The notes beneath the pieces are model-generated. The model was not told the DNA's origin. It searched no databases and saw only the letters and a list, made by a program, of their open reading frames with translations. A stretch of DNA of 64,000 nucleotides from Cylindrospermum sp. FACHB-282 (GTDB taxonomy: Bacteria; Cyanobacteriota; Cyanobacteriia; Cyanobacteriales; Nostocaceae), in NCBI RefSeq assembly GCF_014697195.1, contig NZ_JACJRJ010000032.1:1-64000 (forward strand), written 5' to 3'. Positions 52,334 to 62,283 of this stretch are shown piece after piece (position 1 is the first letter of the stretch; every line of letters begins with the position of its first letter). The translations under genes were made by a program, and so were the position numbers.

Positions 52334-55291
52334 TTACGCCATTTGACGAGCCATCAATTGAGCAAATAGCCCTTCAACAGCAGCTAGCTCTGCAAAACTT
52401 CCCTGTTGCACAATTTTGCCCGCCTGGAGTACATAGATGAGGTGAGCATTACGGATGGTACTAAGTCTGTGGGCAATCACTATCCTAGTAACTTGTATTT
52501 TATCTAGACTTTCACTGACGATCGCCTGGGTTCTGTTGTCGAGTGCGCTGGTAGCTTCATCAAATAATAAAATACGGGGCTTCAAAACTAGAGCGCGAGC
52601 AATCAGCAACCGTTGTCGTTGTCCACCGGAGAGATTACTACCCCCTTCACTAACAACTGTGTGCATTTCCATTGGCATAGCGGCTACATCTTCAGCAAAG
52701 CCAGACATCCGAGCAGCTTCCCAAGCCTCATCGAAGGTAATATTCGCACCACCCGCAATATTCTCAAAAATAGATCCTGCATTCAGACGACCATTTTGCA
52801 AAACAACGCCTAACTGCCGCCGGAGTGCATCTACATCTAACCCAGAGATGTCTTGACCATCATAGTATATACTACCACTTTCAGGAGCCTCAAATCCCAG
52901 TAATAATCGGAATATAGTGGATTTACCACTTCCCGATCCCCCAACAAGAGCAATTAGCTTTCCAGGCTCTGCGGAGATACTAACGTCATCCAATATCAAT
53001 GGTCCATCACTGCGATAGCGAAACGTAATCCGATCTACAAGAATTTTGCCAATTAGTTTCCCCGGATCAGCTTTGCTCAAATCCACTTCTGGTATGGCTT
53101 GTAAAATGGGCTGAGTACGTTTCCAGTGAGGAGTAATTTGCACAATTTCCGTTACTATGTTGCTCAGTTTCGTAGTTCCGCCGACAAACTCTCCAAAGGC
53201 GGCGTTGAAAGCGAGAAATGTGCCAATTGTGATCACCATAGCTCCTGAAGTCTGAGCTTCTTTAAACTGGTTGATAGTAAGCCAGTAAAGAACTCCAGAA
53301 GTTAATGTGGGCATCAGCGTATTGAAAATAACAACAGCATCTTCTATCTGTTGGGTGCTGAGTGTAAGTTTAAGTTGCCGAGTATAGTTTTTACTCCAAG
53401 AGGCGAAAGCCCGTTCCTCAGCCCCGGCAATATGCAGTTTAGAAATTCCATTAATGATTTGTACTGTTTGTCCAAAAATTTTTCCCTGCAATTCCAACAG
53501 GGGACGCACCTTTTTAACCATAAGTAGACCAGAGACCATAGTAACGACACTGCTTACTATCGCAACTGCAACTGCTAGTAGGGCTAATTTGAAGTTGTAG
53601 TAAAATAATTGTACCAAATAGAACAATGCAAAAAAACTAGTGATGAATTTGATAATGGTGTTAGCACTGAGATGATGACTAATCTGACCAATAGATGATG
53701 CCCGTGAGTGCAGATCCCCTGTAGTGTACTGCCGGAAAAAGGATACTGGTAAATTCAGTAGCCGATCCCATACCGCGACTTCAGTACTAGTAGATACCCC
53801 TGTTTCGATTCGTAACAGAGCAAAACCCTGTGCTAGCTGAAATACGACTGTACTCAAGGCAGCAACTAGTAGCCCCATGCCTATTTGCAGCAACAATCCG
53901 CGATCGCTATCTGGAATTGCATTATCCATGATGATTGCCGTTGCTTGGGGTGAGAGCATCCCTAACACTGTGACAGCAACACCAGTCAATAATGTGAGTA
54001 GGATATCCCTACCACGTCCTTTGAGTGCAAATGAGAGTATATCAGAACTTTTGAGTACCTGATCCGGAAAAGACCGATAAAACATATAAGCGACAGAAGC
54101 AATTGTCTCGGCTATAGATTCATCTACTTTGATGCGGGTATGCTCAATGGGATCAAAGATTTCATAGCTAGTAGGAGAAACTGGCAAGATTGCTACTGGT
54201 CGATTGTCTAGCTCGGTATAGGCAACTAAAGGGCCACAATCCTTTTCCCACCAGTTATCGCGTAACAACACTTGTCGCATCCGAAGGCGAGAGGCTCGGA
54301 CGATCGCTTCCAATGGCTCTTTTACTCGTTGGAGGTTTTCTGAACGCGTCGGGGGGCGAATAGTCACCCCTAAAGCTTTTCCTACAGCCCCAGCCGCCAC
54401 TAATAAGGGTGTGCCTTCCAGGAAAAAGTTGCTCTCTTGAGAACCGATAGTTGATGCTAGTTCTCCCAAGGACTCAGATGTTACTTGACGATTGAGACGA
54501 TGGCGATCGCGCAACCGCATAATTTCATCTTGCGCTTCTTGCCGATCTAAAAAGTCAACACTGTGCAGTAGTTGAATGTGTATCTGAGACAACCCTGCTA
54601 GGAGGTGATCTGAGTTCCAAAATTGGCTGGTTGTTTGGGTGGTTAGTTGAACCCCCTCCATTGCTTCTAGCCACATTTTGTCAGTCAGGGGGAAATATCC
54701 GGTTGCAGTTGTCAAATTCTGTTCTTCCAACCCCAGAAAGCCGACACTCCCTTGCTGAATTTGTACCCAACAGATCGCCCCTGATTCTGGCTGGAATGTT
54801 TGACCATCTAGTAGAGAAAACCGTGTTTCTTCCCCAGGCTTGACCTCGATTGTGGGGATAGTAACATGAGACAATACACTGCTAAATTCCAACAGCCAAT
54901 TTTCTATCCAGGTGTGAGGTAAGCTTGTTATAGCTCTCTCTCTGGTATCTGCATTAGCTACTAACTCGCGAAAACATTCTTGATGTATTTGTAGTAGTTC
55001 AATTTCTCCAATCGGCACAGCCAAAATTTGGTGTTGCTGATCAATCGCACTATTACTAGTGCCGAATAATGCATACCCTTCATTAATACTAAATAAATAA
55101 CGGCGAGTTCCTTCTATAACACCATCTTTAACTTTGACGGCAAATAATGCCATAGAGCCAGATTGAATCAACCAAACCCTAGACGGGTCATCTAACAAAA
55201 TCGGCTCATTTCCCTGAAATGTATAAGTTTGACCTCGGATAAAAAATTGGGATTTTGAGTTATTTAATTGGTTATCTGTTTGTGTGTGCAT
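52334..55291 (-). CDS. NHLM-type export ABC transporter 2 (no peptidase domain)
   Basis: This 985-residue protein corresponds to the second ABC component of NHLM bacteriocin export systems. A long N-terminal region (about 1-420) includes a segment resembling a cyclic-nucleotide-type beta barrel (WLIQSGSMALFAV). It is followed by six transmembrane helices (about 425-700) and an ATPase domain with Walker A GGSGSGKST near 785, signature LSGGQRQRLLIARAL, Walker B ILLFDEATSALD and the H-loop IVIAHRLST. It has no C39 peptidase and should pair with the peptidase-bearing transporter that lies 2 bp upstream. It probably forms a heterodimer exporting the LanM products. It is the last gene of a minus-strand operon. 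Confidence 0.9.
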   Translation of the reverse strand: MHTQTDNQLNNSKSQFFIRGQTYTFQGNEPILLDDPSRVWLIQSGSMALFAVKVKDGVIEGTRRYLFSINEGYALFGTSNSAIDQQHQILAVPIGEIELLQIHQECFRELVANADTRERAITSLPHTWIENWLLEFSSVLSHVTIPTIEVKPGEETRFSLLDGQTFQPESGAICWVQIQQGSVGFLGLEEQNLTTATGYFPLTDKMWLEAMEGVQLTTQTTSQFWNSDHLLAGLSQIHIQLLHSVDFLDRQEAQDEIMRLRDRHRLNRQVTSESLGELASTIGSQESNFFLEGTPLLVAAGAVGKALGVTIRPPTRSENLQRVKEPLEAIVRASRLRMRQVLLRDNWWEKDCGPLVAYTELDNRPVAILPVSPTSYEIFDPIEHTRIKVDESIAETIASVAYMFYRSFPDQVLKSSDILSFALKGRGRDILLTLLTGVAVTVLGMLSPQATAIIMDNAIPDSDRGLLLQIGMGLLVAALSTVVFQLAQGFALLRIETGVSTSTEVAVWDRLLNLPVSFFRQYTTGDLHSRASSIGQISHHLSANTIIKFITSFFALFYLVQLFYYNFKLALLAVAVAIVSSVVTMVSGLLMVKKVRPLLELQGKIFGQTVQIINGISKLHIAGAEERAFASWSKNYTRQLKLTLSTQQIEDAVVIFNTLMPTLTSGVLYWLTINQFKEAQTSGAMVITIGTFLAFNAAFGEFVGGTTKLSNIVTEIVQITPHWKRTQPILQAIPEVDLSKADPGKLIGKILVDRITFRYRSDGPLILDDVSISAEPGKLIALVGGSGSGKSTIFRLLLGFEAPESGSIYYDGQDISGLDVDALRRQLGVVLQNGRLNAGSIFENIAGGANITFDEAWEAARMSGFAEDVAAMPMEMHTVVSEGGSNLSGGQRQRLLIARALVLKPRILLFDEATSALDNRTQAIVSESLDKIQVTRIVIAHRLSTIRNAHLIYVLQAGKIVQQGSFAELAAVEGLFAQLMARQMA

Positions 55292-55293
55292 CT

Positions 55294-57573
55294 TTATTCT
55301 TCCTCCAGGACTTCACCTTCTGTACGGATTAACCGCGAGTACACACCCTCAACTTGCCACAACTGTTGATGCGTGCCTCGTTGTACTACTTTTCCTTGCT
55401 CAAGGACAATAATTTCATCACAGTCCCGAATCGTGCTTAATCGGTGTGCCACAATGATGCAGGTGCATCCTCGCCGCCGCAGATTTTCGTCAATAATTCT
55501 TTCCGTCTCTGCATCTAAGGCACTGGTGGCCTCATCCATGATGAGTATAGAGGGATTATTCACCAAAGCCCTGGCTATTTCTAACCTTTGCCGTTGACCT
55601 CCACTTAAATTAGCCCCACTTTCCATTAGTTCTGCATCATAGCCCCCATTCATTGAAAGTATGACATCATCAATAGTTGCATCCTGACAAGCCTTCTTCA
55701 ATTTTTTGTCGGATACAGTGTGATCCCAAAGAGTCAAATTCTCCCTAACTGTGCCACCAAATAACAAAATATCCTGTTCTACCATAGCCACAGAGTTAGT
55801 TAGTAGTTGGTGAGGAATTTGTTCTCTGGGTTGATCATCAAAGAGAATTTGTCCCGTCCATGGTTGATAAAGTCCGCTTAACAGTTTGGCAATAGTGGAC
55901 TTACCAGACCCACTTCCACCTACTAAAGCTACTCGCTGTCCTGGTTTAAGCGAGATGTTAAAATTTTTGATTAAGGGAGCTTCTAAGCGGCTATAGCCAA
56001 ATGTCAGGTTTTGCAACTTCACATATCCCTGCAATCTCGGCAAAGATGTAGAGGAAGAAAGCAGGTGAATATCCTGATTTTTTTCATAGTCGTCAACCAA
56101 GTTTCTCTGTTCTACTGAAGTATCGGTTGGGTTATCTAGTACATCATCAAGGCGAATCAAATTACCTTCCAGTTCTTGAAGGGTACTACCGAAGTTGAGC
56201 AGACTGCTCACTGGTGCTACAAAACTCCTCACCAAACCTTGAAAAGCTATAAGCATCCCGATGCTGAGATACCCATCCATGACTCGTAACCCACCAATGA
56301 CCAACAATAACATCGAAGAAATAGTTTCTACGAGGGTGGGTAAGATAGAAAATAATTGGTTAGTCACATCCATTTGCTGCTGGCTATTAATAGCTTTGGT
56401 ATAGTAGCCTGTCCAGCGAGCAAAGAAATCCGATTCTAACCCTGATGCTTTCAGTGTTTCTATACTTTGAAGGGCAGCAATGGAAACACCTTCAGATTTG
56501 CCAAAATCCAGCATCAATTGCTGATTTAGATCCACGCGTTGACGGGAAACTAAGCGTAAGGCAAAAATGTTTATACTAGCCAAACAAATGACAATCAAGG
56601 TAAGTAACCAGTCATACTGAAACATGATTATGGCATAAAAAAATACCATGACTACATCAATGATTGTTGTGGTCAACTCTCCCGAAAGCACATTAGCAAC
56701 TTGGTCGTTGAGACTGACGCGGTTAGTGATTTCTCCAGCAAATCGTTGAGCATAAAAATCTACGGGTAGGCGCAACATATGCCATAGAAAACGAGTGGAC
56801 ATCCCAACAGACAACTTGATTTTCAAGCGACGCAGATAGCGCAACCGCAGTAGGGTTAAGCCTGCTTGAAGTAATGCAGCGATCGCCATTCCTACCAATA
56901 ATGGATTCAGCCAGTCTAGCCTTCGCTCTACCAAGATTTCATCTACAAATATCTGGCTGAATACTGGTACTGCCATTCCCACCAGAGTTAAGAAAAATCC
57001 AGCTACTAGACAGTAAAGTAAAGCACTAGTAGACCCCTGTAGCCGATCCCACAAAGCTCCAATCATGCTAGGTTTACGACCACCTTTTTGGAACTCTGTA
57101 CCTGGTTCCATCACCAGCACTATTCCGGTATAACCCTGGTCAAATTCCTGCCAAGAAATACTACGGCGACCTGTAGCTGGATCATTCAGATAAACTCTCT
57201 GTTTGGAAAATCCTTCGACTACCAAAAAGTGACTAAAGTCCCAAAAGACAATATAGGGAGGCTGGAGATTTAGCAGATCATCTAGTCCCTTTTTAAAGCC
57301 CTTGGACTCAAGACCATAATTTCTTGCGGCTTTCAACACATTAGACGCTTTGCTACCATCGCGGGACACACCGCATTCTCGGCGCAATTCTGTCAATGGA
57401 ACAATCCGACCACAGTAACCTAAAATAATTCCCAAAGAAGCAGCACCACATTCAACAGACTCAATTTGCAAAAGAGTGGGTGTTTTTACTCGTCTGCTTC
57501 TCATCGGCAGTAATTTTTTCAGGTACTGCCAAACATTTATAGGTGAAACTATAGCAGAATTAGTAGATGCCAC
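55294..57573 (-). CDS. NHLM-type export ABC transporter 1 with C39 peptidase
   Basis: This 759-residue protein has three parts. A C39 peptidase domain (about 30-160) has Cys42 in VECGAAS, His115 in WDFSHFLVVEG and Asp131 in LNDPATG. It is followed by six transmembrane helices (about 185-470) and an ABC ATPase (Walker A GGSGSGKSTIAK near 555, LSGGQRQRLEIARAL, ILIMDEATSALD). Such proteins cut GG-type leaders on the inner side of the membrane while exporting the peptide. All precursors here end their leaders with VSGG, VAGG or IAGG, which fits. It overlaps hlyD-like gene codons by 14 bp and is 2 bp from the next ABC gene, so the operon is tight. Confidence 0.93.
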   Translation of the reverse strand: MASTNSAIVSPINVWQYLKKLLPMRSRRVKTPTLLQIESVECGAASLGIILGYCGRIVPLTELRRECGVSRDGSKASNVLKAARNYGLESKGFKKGLDDLLNLQPPYIVFWDFSHFLVVEGFSKQRVYLNDPATGRRSISWQEFDQGYTGIVLVMEPGTEFQKGGRKPSMIGALWDRLQGSTSALLYCLVAGFFLTLVGMAVPVFSQIFVDEILVERRLDWLNPLLVGMAIAALLQAGLTLLRLRYLRRLKIKLSVGMSTRFLWHMLRLPVDFYAQRFAGEITNRVSLNDQVANVLSGELTTTIIDVVMVFFYAIIMFQYDWLLTLIVICLASINIFALRLVSRQRVDLNQQLMLDFGKSEGVSIAALQSIETLKASGLESDFFARWTGYYTKAINSQQQMDVTNQLFSILPTLVETISSMLLLVIGGLRVMDGYLSIGMLIAFQGLVRSFVAPVSSLLNFGSTLQELEGNLIRLDDVLDNPTDTSVEQRNLVDDYEKNQDIHLLSSSTSLPRLQGYVKLQNLTFGYSRLEAPLIKNFNISLKPGQRVALVGGSGSGKSTIAKLLSGLYQPWTGQILFDDQPREQIPHQLLTNSVAMVEQDILLFGGTVRENLTLWDHTVSDKKLKKACQDATIDDVILSMNGGYDAELMESGANLSGGQRQRLEIARALVNNPSILIMDEATSALDAETERIIDENLRRRGCTCIIVAHRLSTIRDCDEIIVLEQGKVVQRGTHQQLWQVEGVYSRLIRTEGEVLEEE

Positions 57574-59008
57574 TGAACGACCTCAAAATAGGTAACATAA
57601 ATGTTATGGGAGCGCGTTCTTCTACCTTGACTCGCACAACAGTAGTAGTTCCAGAAGAGATTTTCCTCTGTGGCCCAGTGGAAGAAGACCACTTATAGCC
57701 ACTGAAAGTTTGAGAATCCTGGACTATATCAGAGAATACTTGTATTAGTCCTTGCTGTTGTTGAGAGGTTAAACCTTCCACTATTTCTGAATTTCCCACC
57801 TCATTCACAGCAGACTCTTTGGTAATTGGAAATTTGGAAATTTGACTAACTTTACCAATAATTCCACCAAAGCGTTCCCTCTTGACAGTTTCGGGGGTAA
57901 TTTGGATTTCCATACCAGGCTCAATTTTCTTACCCTCTGCAACTGAAAAATAGGCTAAACCAACTAGCTTGCTGCCTGGGTTTTCCGCTTCTATATTTGC
58001 AATACGAGTCCCGGCATTAATTACTTGCCCGGATGTCACTGTGAGTTCTAGGATTTTTCCATTATACTGACTAATAATCTCGCTGCTATCACCTAATTGC
58101 AATTGCAATTTATCAATCTCTCTGTTGACTTCCTGAATCTCTTTTTTCCGAGAAGTGGCATTTTCTAAGTCTTGTTGGGCTTGAGCAGCTACTTTGCTAT
58201 CTAACTGTTGCAACTGCCCCTGGAAATCTGAGATAGTAGCAAGATTTTCACGATATTCTTTTTCCTTCTCAGTTTCTCTGACATCTAATTCTTTTAACTG
58301 AATTTCGATGTCAGAAATTTTTTGCAAGTTCTCTAAATATTCTCGTTCGGCTTGGAGAGCTTCATCAGCTGAAAATACTCCTTGTTTCTCAAATAACTGT
58401 TTGCGAATTTCCATTCTGCGCTGGTAAACAGGACTGAGAGCTTGCACTTGTTTGAGGTTCTGCTTTAGGCTTTTACGTTGCTGATCAATAGAACTATTGC
58501 CTTTTGTTTTGAGCAGAGGTGTGAGGTTTTTCAGTTCTCGAATACGTTGTTGGAAATATTGACGTTGTTGTTGTGTTGATTGTTTATCTTGTTCTAAACG
58601 TTGTCCTTGCAGTAAACCCACTGCTTGGTTTTGTGAATCTAGTTGCGTCAGTTTTACCCGTTGCTGTTGGAGTTGCTTGTATAAGTCCATTTGGTCAATA
58701 GTTGCTAATACTTGCCCCTTTTTGATAGCATCCCCAACTTTGATATTGAGAGTCATTAACTGCCCTGGCTTTTTCGACTGCACTGGGACAACTTTACGTG
58801 GGTAAATTAATACTCCTCGCCCTTCAATTGTGATAGGAATACGTCCATAAATACTCCAGATAATAGCTACGCCTACTAACGAACTTAAAGCAACAAGAGG
58901 TAGCCAACTCCTGGGACTGACTACTTGCATGAGCTGGTCTAGTTTTTCAGGAGAAGAAAGACGCTCTATAGACTCTTTCCGAAATAACGAGCGGTTTTTT
59001 TTTAACAT
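57560..59008 (-). CDS. NHLM-type HlyD secretion adaptor
   Basis: This 482-residue periplasmic adaptor has one transmembrane helix near residues 37-58 (LVALSSLVGVAIIWSIYG). A lipoyl/barrel-sandwich half follows (VVPVQSKKPGQLMTLNIKVG), then a long Gln/Lys/Glu-rich coiled coil (about 110-320), and a second barrel half (LELTVTSGQVINAGTRIA). It connects inner-membrane ABC exporters to an outer-membrane exit. No TolC gene is in the window. The last 14 bp overlap the C39-ABC gene, so translation may be coupled. Confidence 0.9.
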   Translation of the reverse strand: MLKKNRSLFRKESIERLSSPEKLDQLMQVVSPRSWLPLVALSSLVGVAIIWSIYGRIPITIEGRGVLIYPRKVVPVQSKKPGQLMTLNIKVGDAIKKGQVLATIDQMDLYKQLQQQRVKLTQLDSQNQAVGLLQGQRLEQDKQSTQQQRQYFQQRIRELKNLTPLLKTKGNSSIDQQRKSLKQNLKQVQALSPVYQRRMEIRKQLFEKQGVFSADEALQAEREYLENLQKISDIEIQLKELDVRETEKEKEYRENLATISDFQGQLQQLDSKVAAQAQQDLENATSRKKEIQEVNREIDKLQLQLGDSSEIISQYNGKILELTVTSGQVINAGTRIANIEAENPGSKLVGLAYFSVAEGKKIEPGMEIQITPETVKRERFGGIIGKVSQISKFPITKESAVNEVGNSEIVEGLTSQQQQGLIQVFSDIVQDSQTFSGYKWSSSTGPQRKISSGTTTVVRVKVEERAPITFMLPILRSFSGIY

Positions 59009-59045
59009 TTAGATTCAGATTTAATAAAAACTACAATTCTCAAAT

Positions 59046-60140
59046 TTAAGCTATTTCCATTCGCTCTATCATCCAATCAAATCTTTTTCCAGCCAATGCT
59101 ATTTTATCCAAAAAACTGATATCCAACTCATCTTCATATTCAGCATTTTTATCTAGGGAAAGACCTTGACTATAAGCTCTTCTTCCATAGCTAATTCCAC
59201 TCATGATTTCTTGTAATCTATTAGAGCTAATAATAGATATTACTCGATAAAACCGAGATGAAAATCCTATATCCTGCTGCAATTTTAATGCTAATTGTTG
59301 GCGGGGAATTGACAAAACGATAGAATCTTCAATTGCCTTAACGGTTGCAGAAGGTAGACGACCATCAATGAAAGGTGTTTCACCTACTATTTCGCCTTTC
59401 GATAATCTTGCTATCTCTCGACCGATGATTTCGTTCCCCTCAATAGCTGCAAAAGCTCGAACTAGGGGATTACGCTCCTCTTCAGAAATAGACAGAGACA
59501 TTTTTCCACCCAAGATAATAGATAGTGCATCTACAGGTCTTGTTTCGTAAATCACTACTTGATTAGCAGAAATTTTTTGAAAAACGCCACAAGACATCAT
59601 CCAATCAATATCGCTATCATTTAATTCGGCTAAAACAAATAGCATATCTCTCAAAGACTTATTTTGTCTAAGGTTGCGCCAGCCAATTTTACTGATTATG
59701 CTTTGGATTCTGTCTAAAAACATAATTGCGATCGCTCGATAAAAGCGGGAAGCAAAACCAGCATCCTGTTGCAATTTTATTGCCAATTTTTCTTGAGAAA
59801 TTGACATTATTAATGATTTTTCTAAAGCCTTGATGGTAGTGACAATTGGGCGGGTATTTATAAAAGGAATTTCTCCCACTATTTCACCCCTTGATATTCT
59901 AGCAATTTCTCGACTTGATCTGACATTACCATCAATAGCTGCAAAAGCTCGATTCAGAGGGCTGTGATCATCTTGAGAAATAGTAACTGTCAATATTCCT
60001 TCTAGTAGAATATGTAAAGAATCGACAGTTTTACCTTCTTGGAGCAGTACACTATCAGAGGTTAATTCTTTTTTATGACTATTATTAATTATCCAATGGA
60101 TGTCATTATTAGTCAATTCTTTCAGTAAAACTTCTGTCAT
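59046..60140 (-). CDS. Double cyclic-nucleotide-domain protein of bacteriocin export
   Basis: This 364-residue protein has two similar halves, each a cNMP-binding-like barrel: SVLLQEGKTVDSLHILLEG ... RISRGEIVGEIPFINTRP near 30-105, and VVIYETRPVDALSIILGGK ... RLSKGEIVGETPFIDGRLPS near 195-270. The family is found next to NHLM exporters (bacteriocin-type transport-associated proteins). The usual Arg of the phosphate-binding cassette is not evident, so ligand binding is open. It lies 37 bp upstream of the HlyD gene and is likely the first gene of the exporter operon. Confidence 0.85.
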   Translation of the reverse strand: MTEVLLKELTNNDIHWIINNSHKKELTSDSVLLQEGKTVDSLHILLEGILTVTISQDDHSPLNRAFAAIDGNVRSSREIARISRGEIVGEIPFINTRPIVTTIKALEKSLIMSISQEKLAIKLQQDAGFASRFYRAIAIMFLDRIQSIISKIGWRNLRQNKSLRDMLFVLAELNDSDIDWMMSCGVFQKISANQVVIYETRPVDALSIILGGKMSLSISEEERNPLVRAFAAIEGNEIIGREIARLSKGEIVGETPFIDGRLPSATVKAIEDSIVLSIPRQQLALKLQQDIGFSSRFYRVISIISSNRLQEIMSGISYGRRAYSQGLSLDKNAEYEDELDISFLDKIALAGKRFDWMIERMEIA

Positions 60141-60254
60141 AATTAAATTATCCTCATGTATAACTGCAATGAAAACTAAACAAAGAATAGTTTAAGGAAG
60201 GTGAGTGCGATTTATGCTTGGAGCGCGGAACTGATTTAATAGTAAATGCAATTA

Positions 60255-61439
60255 TTACTTTGTAGAATTGGCACTCAGCAATGTTTCGTTGGATTTTTCT
60301 AATGTTCGTTGAAGCAGCAAATTGAATCCTGAATCTGCTAATTCCTCCAATGTCAAATAAGATAATGCAACTAATAATTGAAGTTGACCATTGGGAGTTT
60401 TCAACTTATTAATATGCTCTGCATGAAATAGCTGTAAATTTTCTGCTGCTGCCTTCACTAATACTTGTAAAATTTTAAAAGCCCCATCTGAAAGTGGAGG
60501 GTTACCTTGGTAGTTTTTTAATCTACCTCCCTCCCGATACTTAGGGAACGACTCCAAGCCGATAAAATGTAAAAACCAATCGCATCGATAATACCCTATG
60601 GCAGCTATAATACCTCTGTAGTCTGCAATAAGTTCATCAAAGGCATTGTTTCGCATTGAGTTAAACAAGCGATGTGTTAAATAGTGGGTGCATTCATGTT
60701 CCAGCCGAATTTTTAAGGATAAACGCTGCCATACAGACTCCTTAAGACCAATTTCTTCAGATGTAACATTGCTATAAGGACTGTTACTCAAAATAATGAA
60801 TTTATCTTGATAAAGCTCCTTCTGTAGAGCCAAGCGTTGGAATTCCAATCTCCAATCATTCTCCGAGCAATTATGAGGCTTTTGCAACTCCCATTTTTGG
60901 CGATATCGGCGAATTCTATCCCAGTTGTTGAACCCACTGACTGTACAAGCTCCCATTGATGCTGGAACTGGCTCGGTTTCATTTCGCCTTGTGAGAGCTT
61001 GTACCAGAGATACAAAATCCTCACGGTTGCCTGAGAGCAAAACCGGGATATTGCCAGCCAAGCTGTTATGTATGCTTAATTGGAGTTGTTCTGGTTGCTT
61101 CAAGACTAAACCAGTTGCCTCAACCATGTCATCGACAGAGACACCCTTACGGGTAGCATCTCTATATGCTGGAGTTTCACTGATACCTTCAAGTATAGGG
61201 AACTGAAATTGCACTAGCCGTTCTTTAAGTACAGCAAATGCTCCCACAACTTTCGCTGCGATCGCATACTCTTCCCAAGTAGATAAATGAGCTTCAGGTG
61301 GTAATGGAAATGTAATGGAATGCTTGAACTTGTGATGATGAAATATATTCTGGTTGTATGCCAGTAACTCATCTATTTCTGAGGTACTAGCACCATAGGA
61401 GGCAAGTACACCAGCACGAAATTGCTGTTGGTTAGTCAT
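60255..61439 (-). CDS. Predicted HExxH zinc metallopeptidase-like protein
   Basis: I do not recognise the whole 394-residue protein, but it carries a zincin core. His248-Glu249-x2-His252 lies in RLEHECTHYLTHR, followed 16-21 residues later by AFDELIADYRGI, where Glu269 or Asp273 may be the third ligand, as in gluzincin-like folds. A hydrophobic helix (IAAIGYYRCDWFLHFIG) comes next. The protein has no signal peptide or clear transmembrane segment, so it should act in the cytoplasm. It is 10 bp downstream of the ParA-like gene and 114 bp upstream of the exporter genes, same strand. A role in trimming or degrading precursor peptides is a reasonable guess but unproven. Confidence 0.65.
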   Translation of the reverse strand: MTNQQQFRAGVLASYGASTSEIDELLAYNQNIFHHHKFKHSITFPLPPEAHLSTWEEYAIAAKVVGAFAVLKERLVQFQFPILEGISETPAYRDATRKGVSVDDMVEATGLVLKQPEQLQLSIHNSLAGNIPVLLSGNREDFVSLVQALTRRNETEPVPASMGACTVSGFNNWDRIRRYRQKWELQKPHNCSENDWRLEFQRLALQKELYQDKFIILSNSPYSNVTSEEIGLKESVWQRLSLKIRLEHECTHYLTHRLFNSMRNNAFDELIADYRGIIAAIGYYRCDWFLHFIGLESFPKYREGGRLKNYQGNPPLSDGAFKILQVLVKAAAENLQLFHAEHINKLKTPNGQLQLLVALSYLTLEELADSGFNLLLQRTLEKSNETLLSANSTK

Positions 61440-61449
61440 AAATTTTTAA

Positions 61450-62229
61450 TTAAGCAATGTCAGCAATTTGTTCAGCAATTTTTTGGATGGCTTGACTGAT
61501 GGAATGCTCAGGATACTGCACAGAAAAAATATCCTTACTACCTAATTGCACCATCTCTTCAGAGAGGGGCAAAATACCAGACACTGAGACTTTGTAAATA
61601 TTCTCTATCTGTTGTTGTAAGTCGATAAAATTGAAGCTTGGTAGTACCTTATTAATCACGAGCAACATTTTTGGGACACGCAGCTTACGCGCCACATCCA
61701 CTGTGACAGCAGTTCCTTGGAAATCTTGTTGATCGGGACGGAGAATGATAATTAGAACATCAGAAACCCCGATAGAAACTAGGGTTTCTTCATTCAAACC
61801 AGGATGGGTATCAATAAACAGATAGTCCAAGTTGAGACTATAGATCAGTTCTTGAAAGCCATCGTTGAGTCTGACCACATCATACCCTTCACGTATGATC
61901 CTAGAAATTTCGCCAGCTTTAATACTAGAGGGAATTAAATAAAGACTACCACTGATTTTATGTGTATTCTGCTGTTTGCTGATGAGAGTATGAGTCACAT
62001 CATGGGCAGTGTCTTTGATCTCACAGTTTCCCCACAGGTAGTGATTGAGAGAGTGTTCAATTTCCTCTTCCTTGAGACCAAAAATTACATGAATTCCAGG
62101 GGATTGGATGTCAGTATCAACAATAGCTACACGTTTTCCCTGTATTGCCATAGTAGCTGCGATATTAGCAATAGTGTTTGATTTGCCAGTGCCACCACGA
62201 AAGGAATGAACAGATATAATTTGTGCCAT
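61450..62229 (-). CDS. MinD/ParA-like ATPase
   Basis: This 259-residue P-loop ATPase of the MinD/ParA group has a deviant Walker A region HSFRGGTGKSNTIANIAA (Lys16; the usual signature Lys is Arg11), VDTDIQSPGIHVIFG, the Walker-B-like LDYLFIDTHPGLNEET, and LLVINKVLP. ParA-like ATPases usually place plasmids, proteins or complexes at membranes or the nucleoid. Here there is no ParB partner. Its tight neighbours are a zincin-like protein and a large membrane protein, suggesting that it positions or regulates the exporter or a membrane assembly. The C-terminus (SISQAIQKIAEQIADI) is helical and could bind membrane. Confidence 0.88.
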   Translation of the reverse strand: MAQIISVHSFRGGTGKSNTIANIAATMAIQGKRVAIVDTDIQSPGIHVIFGLKEEEIEHSLNHYLWGNCEIKDTAHDVTHTLISKQQNTHKISGSLYLIPSSIKAGEISRIIREGYDVVRLNDGFQELIYSLNLDYLFIDTHPGLNEETLVSIGVSDVLIIILRPDQQDFQGTAVTVDVARKLRVPKMLLVINKVLPSFNFIDLQQQIENIYKVSVSGILPLSEEMVQLGSKDIFSVQYPEHSISQAIQKIAEQIADIA

Positions 62230-62283
62230 AATTCACCTTTTATGCAAAATGTAGTTAGTCAATCTCAATATTCCCTGCTTTTT

